From positions 3,849,501 to 3,913,500 of the forward strand of contig NZ_JAQGPN010000001.1 in the NCBI RefSeq assembly GCF_028826155.1: a stretch of 64,000 nucleotides of DNA, given 5' to 3'. Shown here piece after piece: positions 60,644-64,000 of the stretch (the first letter of the stretch is position 1; the number at the start of each line of letters is the position of its first letter). This stretch comes from Mesorhizobium shangrilense (GTDB taxonomy: Bacteria; Pseudomonadota; Alphaproteobacteria; Rhizobiales; Rhizobiaceae). Made by a program: the position numbers and the translations under genes. Below the pieces are notes generated by a model that worked only from the letters and a program-made list of their open reading frames with translations, was not told the origin of the DNA and did no database searches.

Positions 60644-61336
60644 ATGACCGCCCCGCACGCCTTCCTCGCAACACTAAGTGAAGCCGACCTCGCTGCGCTG
60701 GCCAGCCGCTGGATCGTGCGCGCCTATCGCCAGGACGAACTGATCATCGCCCATGGAGAGAGCGGTCGTGACGTCTTCTTTGTGCTCGAGGGCCGCGCCC
60801 GCGCCATCCTCTACGGGGAGAACGGCCGCGAAGTCGCCTATAGCGACATCGGTCCGGGCGACATTTTCGGCGAGCTTGCCAGCATCGACGGCCGGGCCCG
60901 GTCGGCCAGCATCGTCGCCCTGGAGCAGACGCGCGCCGCGCGCATATCGCCGACAGCGTTTCGCGAATTCGTCAGCAGCAACCCGGCCTTCGCCTGGGCG
61001 CTTCTCCAGCATCTGACGATCCTGATCCGGCGCCTGACCGATCGCGTCTACGAGTTCAGCACGCTGGTCGTGCGCCAGCGATTGATCTGCGAGCTGTTGC
61101 GCAGGGCGGAAGAGAGCGGTCAGGCAGAAGGGGGCGCGTCGCTAAGCCCCGCGCCGACGCATTTCGAGCTCGCCGCAAGCATCAGCACCCACAGGGAGGC
61201 GGTATCGCGGGAGATGAGCGCGCTTGCCAAGAGAGGCCTGATAGAACGATCCGGGCGGAGCCTGGTGCTTCGCGATCTCGCCGCGCTCGGCACGCTGGCC
61301 GGCAGGGATCACGAGCAGTCACGCGTTTTTTCGTGA
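60644..61336 (+). CDS. Crp/Fnr-family transcription regulator
   Basis: This is a 230-residue regulator. ATG 60644 is chosen over 60638 because AAGGAGG (60628-60634) then lies 9 bases away. The cyclic-nucleotide-binding fold includes VFFVLEGRARAILYG and GPGDIFGELASIDG with the usual RxxxxA-type core, and the helix-turn-helix is THREAVSREMSALAKRGLIE. No Cys cluster of the FNR type is present. SufE follows at 35 bp on the same strand. Confidence 0.9.
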   Translation: MTAPHAFLATLSEADLAALASRWIVRAYRQDELIIAHGESGRDVFFVLEGRARAILYGENGREVAYSDIGPGDIFGELASIDGRARSASIVALEQTRAARISPTAFREFVSSNPAFAWALLQHLTILIRRLTDRVYEFSTLVVRQRLICELLRRAEESGQAEGGASLSPAPTHFELAASISTHREAVSREMSALAKRGLIERSGRSLVLRDLAALGTLAGRDHEQSRVFS

Positions 61337-61371
61337 CGCTGGACGCTTGCGTGACTATATCCGGATCAATC

Positions 61372-61797
61372 ATGCCTACGATCGAAGACATCCGAAACGA
61401 TTTCGCCTTCCTCGACGACTGGGAGGACCGCTACCGCTATGTCATCGAGCTCGGGCAGGAGCTGCCGCCATATCCGGAAAGCGCGCGCAACGACAGCCAC
61501 AAGGTGCGCGGCTGCGTAAGCCAGGTCTGGCTGAACACGAACCTCGGTGACGGCCACGACCCGAAGATCACCTTCCAGGGCGATTCCGACGCGCACATCG
61601 TGCGCGGACTGGTCGCCATTCTCCTCGCACTCTATTCGGGCCGACGCGCCAGCGAGATCGTCTCGACGGATGCCGAGATCACGCTGCGCGAGCTCGGACT
61701 TGACGAACACCTGACCCCCCAGCGTTCCAACGGCGTTCGCTCCATGGTCAAGCGCATGAAACACGACGCCCAGCTGGCGCTCGGCGCGGTCGCCTGA
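61372..61797 (+). CDS. sufE: SufE-family cysteine desulfurase sulfur acceptor
   Basis: This is a 141-residue protein that takes persulfide sulfur from SufS for Fe-S cluster assembly. The active Cys48 is in HKVRGCVSQVW, the SufE motif. DDWEDRYRYVIELG and LGLDEHLTPQRSNGV are further family landmarks. ATG 61372 follows the Crp gene stop by 35 bp. No other suf gene is in the window. Confidence 0.92.
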   Translation: MPTIEDIRNDFAFLDDWEDRYRYVIELGQELPPYPESARNDSHKVRGCVSQVWLNTNLGDGHDPKITFQGDSDAHIVRGLVAILLALYSGRRASEIVSTDAEITLRELGLDEHLTPQRSNGVRSMVKRMKHDAQLALGAVA

Positions 61798-61826
61798 AGC
61801 CGCCCACGCCGACAATCGCCTGCCGC

Positions 61827-62627
61827 TCAGGTGAGGCTCGGCCGGTAATCCTCAGCACCCCAGTGCAAAATCTGCTCGGCGCGCCTTTTACCTGTGCACG
61901 GTTCGTAGTGGCGGCTGAGCGCGCCTAGAGCCGACTTCAACACGACCTTGGCCGACCGGGCTGGCCAGCCGCGCTCGACCTCGACCCGCTCCAGCCCCTT
62001 CAGGTAGCAGCAGATGTCGAGCAGCACCCCTGAGAGCTCCGGCCCGACTGCGCCGATCGCCTTCTCGACGCGCATGCGCGCGGCAAGCGCGGCGTCGGTA
62101 AGCTCGATCGTCCCGCCTCCCCCGCTCCTCCTCCCACTCGCGACCGAGGCTATCCAGTTTGCGCCGAGCCTCTGCATGATCTGTCCGCGCGTGTAATCCA
62201 TCCGCAATCGCTCACCGGCATTCACCTCCCTCGTTTCAAGAAATGGCCGGCCGTCGCGCCCACGGCGGCGCGCCAGCTGCGCCAGCGGGGATTCCGACAG
62301 GTCAGCCAACGTCCGCTGACCGCCCTGGCGATCGTCTAGGGTGATCAGTGCGAGGTCGCCCATGCCCTCGGGCACCGCATCCTTCGTGCGCTGGCTCTCG
62401 GTGAGCGCTCGGCCTGCGACCGTCAGGGTGATGAATTCCCCTGCCCGCTCGACAAGGCCCATCCGCGACATCTCGCCGAGCAGCGCCCTGGATGCCGATA
62501 TCGCGCCATCGGCCTCGTCCTGCAGCAGCATTCGCTGGCTGTCGGCGGCCGGCACGACCGCCACCTTCCTGCCGCGGATGAACCGCGCGACGCGCAGCGC
62601 GCTCTTGTGGTCTTCGCCTGACGTCAT
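61827..62627 (-). CDS. DUF6456 domain protein
   Basis: This is a 266-residue soluble protein starting at ATG 62627. The C-terminal half has SPLAQLARRRGRDGRPFL, then LRMDYTRGQIMQRLGANW and DICCYLKGLERVEVERGWP, which is DUF6456. The N-terminal part has a short winged-helix-like segment. It overlaps nothing but lies 2 bp after the DnaA-like gene, so translation is coupled. Confidence 0.78.
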   Translation of the reverse strand: MTSGEDHKSALRVARFIRGRKVAVVPAADSQRMLLQDEADGAISASRALLGEMSRMGLVERAGEFITLTVAGRALTESQRTKDAVPEGMGDLALITLDDRQGGQRTLADLSESPLAQLARRRGRDGRPFLETREVNAGERLRMDYTRGQIMQRLGANWIASVASGRRSGGGGTIELTDAALAARMRVEKAIGAVGPELSGVLLDICCYLKGLERVEVERGWPARSAKVVLKSALGALSRHYEPCTGKRRAEQILHWGAEDYRPSLT

Positions 62628-62629
62628 GC

Positions 62630-63019
62630 TCACCCGCCGATCCTGTTGCGCAGCGCGACCAGGGCGACGCGCTCGGTCTGCGCCACCAATTGGTCGAACT
62701 CCGCATCGTCGCGCATGTCCTCGACCGTATGGCAGGCCAGCTGCACGGTCTTGCGATCGCGGCCAAAGCCGCGTCCGACCTCTGTCATCGTGAGACCCAG
62801 CGCGACATGGGCGACATACATGGCCACCTGCCGCACGCGCGTCGTTGGCAGCCGCGAGCGGCCAGTTCGGCGGATGTCCTTGCTGGAGATGTTGAAGAGC
62901 GCCGCCGCGATGTCGATCATGCTCTCGCAGAGATCGAGGGAGATTTCCTCCTTACGCCTCAGTACATCCTCATCAGACACGAGCAGAAGGATCCGTACCC
63001 CTCGCCCGCAGTCGAACAT
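62630..63019 (-). CDS. DnaA domain-IV-like helix-turn-helix protein
   Basis: This is a 129-residue protein from ATG 63019, with GAGGAG 4-9 bases upstream. The C-terminal part VRQVAMYVAHVALGLTMTEVG and FGRDRKTVQLACHTVED resembles DNA-binding domain IV of DnaA. The AAA+ domain of DnaA is absent. Such a stand-alone domain may bind DnaA boxes and compete with DnaA; that is inference. Confidence 0.75.
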   Translation of the reverse strand: MFDCGRGVRILLLVSDEDVLRRKEEISLDLCESMIDIAAALFNISSKDIRRTGRSRLPTTRVRQVAMYVAHVALGLTMTEVGRGFGRDRKTVQLACHTVEDMRDDAEFDQLVAQTERVALVALRNRIGG

Positions 63020-63271
63020 TTTCTCCTCACCTTCCCGAACCGCCGACGCCGCCAAAGCCTGCTCCCGTGCCTAGGAAAGCATTCTTATATGCGGAACCAG
63101 GATCGATGGGAACAAAATGAGAACAAAAAGATCGCTTCCCTTAACGCAAGCCGTTGATTTGGTTATCGGAATAAATTTGCGAAGCGATTCTTTTGCCCAT
63201 TTTTGTCCCCGCACGTGCGTTAGGCCGCATCATCCCGTGCCACGCAAATGCGTTCGTGCAGGGAGCAGAGA

Positions 63272-63781
63272 ATGGAATCACTGGAGCAGGAGATTGCAGC
63301 CTTTCGGAGCAGGCTCACGAGGGAGACCGCGGTCGCGAATCAGCTGGCCGCCGTCCGGTTGGCTTGCGGCGTGGACATGCCAGACCCGAAAAACGCGGAG
63401 CGTGCAGACCTTGAGCGCACCATTGCGCGGATCTCCCGCGCGATCCAGCGGGAGCGCATGAAGGCGGCGCGCGCGCACTGGAGCTACGATCTCAACAGGC
63501 ACATCGCGCTGAAGCAGGCGCTCGACGAGTTGCGCGGCGCATGGGCCGGAAATGATAAGGCTTCGGCCGTGGTCGGATCCGGAGCCTGCAAAAACACCAA
63601 CGGCGCCCGCAGGCGCCGCCAAACAGGTGCGAGCGGCTCTGCGCTCAGCGTGCCGCGGCCTTACGCTTGCGTCCCAACCCCATCTTCTTCGCTAGCTGCG
63701 AGCGGGCTGCAGCGTAGCTCGGTGCGACCATCGGATAGCTCGGGTCGAGGCCCCACTTCTCACGATACTGGTCAGGCGTGA
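63272..63781 (+). CDS. Coiled-coil protein with apparently extended C-terminus
   Basis: This ORF is 169 residues from ATG 63272 with AGGGAG upstream. The first about 95 residues ([43 protein letters not shown]) look like a real helical protein. From about 63570 the frame runs through the mucR terminator and antisense to the mucR 3' end, where composition becomes Ser/Arg-rich and unnatural. A lost stop codon is likely. Function is unknown. Confidence 0.55.
   Translation: MESLEQEIAAFRSRLTRETAVANQLAAVRLACGVDMPDPKNAERADLERTIARISRAIQRERMKAARAHWSYDLNRHIALKQALDELRGAWAGNDKASAVVGSGACKNTNGARRRRQTGASGSALSVPRPYACVPTPSSSLAASGLQRSSVRPSDSSGRGPTSHDTGQA
63590..63618 (-). terminator. Rho-independent terminator of mucR
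   Basis: Stem CGGCGCC (63601-63607) and GGCGCCG (63612-63618) with loop CGCA, followed on the minus strand by a U-run (63590-63594). It lies 27 bp after the mucR stop. Confidence 0.75.
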
Positions 63782-64000
63782 GGTTGTAGTGCGTCATCAG
63801 GTGACGCTTGAGCGATTTGAACTTCTTGCCGTCTTCAAGACAGACGATGTAATCGTCGTGAACCGAACGCTTCGGATTTACCGCGGGTTTCTGCTTCTCA
63901 GCGACCGGCTGCTCGGGTGTCCCACCGACGCGGCCGAGCGCCGCATGCACGTCCGCAATGAGGTTGGGCAGTTCCCCGATCGGTACCGGATTGTTGCTGA
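63645..64000 (-). CDS. mucR: MucR/Ros family transcription regulator, partial
   Basis: This regulator is cut by the right window edge; 118 residues are visible, and the N-terminal part is missing. [20 protein letters not shown] and the zinc-finger segment [20 protein letters not shown], then [20 protein letters not shown], are diagnostic. The metal site reads C-x2-D-x9-H-x3-H: the second Cys of Ros is Asp, a known CysAspHis2 type in relatives. In rhizobia MucR controls exopolysaccharide, motility and symbiosis genes. Confidence 0.93.
   Translation of the reverse strand, partial: SNNPVPIGELPNLIADVHAALGRVGGTPEQPVAEKQKPAVNPKRSVHDDYIVCLEDGKKFKSLKRHLMTHYNLTPDQYREKWGLDPSYPMVAPSYAAARSQLAKKMGLGRKRKAAAR

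Overview
The window is chromosomal DNA of a high-GC alphaproteobacterium of the order Rhizobiales. Phyllobacteriaceae (Mesorhizobium/Aminobacter-like) is my best guess. The basis is gene content: a PleC-like kinase, the cytochrome c maturation operon beside a FeuN/FeuP/FeuQ-like module, a MucR/Ros regulator, a DivJ-like kinase, a tail-edge gene transfer agent (GTA) head-tail cluster, and several small Rhizobiales-type DUF proteins. There are no rRNA or tRNA genes, IS elements, integrase or CRISPR array that I can see.

Layout. 1-2048: 3' part of a molybdenum hydroxylase large subunit (AYRGAGR, form II CoxL-like), divergent from pepN (2220-4862). 4875-7322: a CtrA-like site and the pleC-like kinase. 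7388-14730 (minus): EF-hand protein, glnE, sensor kinase, response regulator and degP. 14849-18862 (minus): ccmI-ccmE-ccmF-ccmH. 19005-21962 (minus): a lipoprotein and feuQ, feuP, feuN-like genes. 22059-37060 (minus): one head-tail gene cluster with the order of the alphaproteobacterial GTA, from gp1 (small terminase) to gp15 (TIM-barrel baseplate protein) plus a holin-like protein. 37326-38904: a small, visibly more AT-rich island with a HEPN-like protein, a 49-residue ORF, a 95-residue protein and a coiled-coil membrane protein. 39018-41642: exported subtilase. 41856-49584: ABC-F ATPase, SBP56/methanethiol-oxidase-like protein, a membrane protein, PBP1A, and a DUF1214/DUF1254 pair. 50240-55020: DUF2336, DUF1491, peptidoglycan-binding protein, DivJ-like kinase and DUF5330. 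55078-59903 (minus): GntR regulator, TRAP transporter and an L-idonate-dehydrogenase-like enzyme as one catabolic operon with a palindromic operator. 60644-64000: Crp-type regulator, SufE, DUF6456, a DnaA-domain-IV-like protein, a coiled-coil protein and mucR (cut by the right edge).

How the parts connect. Two themes stand out. One is cell-cycle and envelope control: PleC and DivJ are the known opposing phosphatase and kinase of DivK, and FeuNPQ, DegP, PBP1A and the peptidoglycan-binding protein act in the envelope. The other is the GTA, which in relatives is controlled by the CtrA pathway that PleC/DivJ feed. The most unusual sequence signals are the low-GC island with an Rx4H (HEPN-type) protein sharing a CATG start with a divergent ORF, an apparent one-base lesion at the start of the GTA tail chaperone gene, G-tract inverted repeats inside the GTA operon, and a strong hairpin just after the capsid gene.
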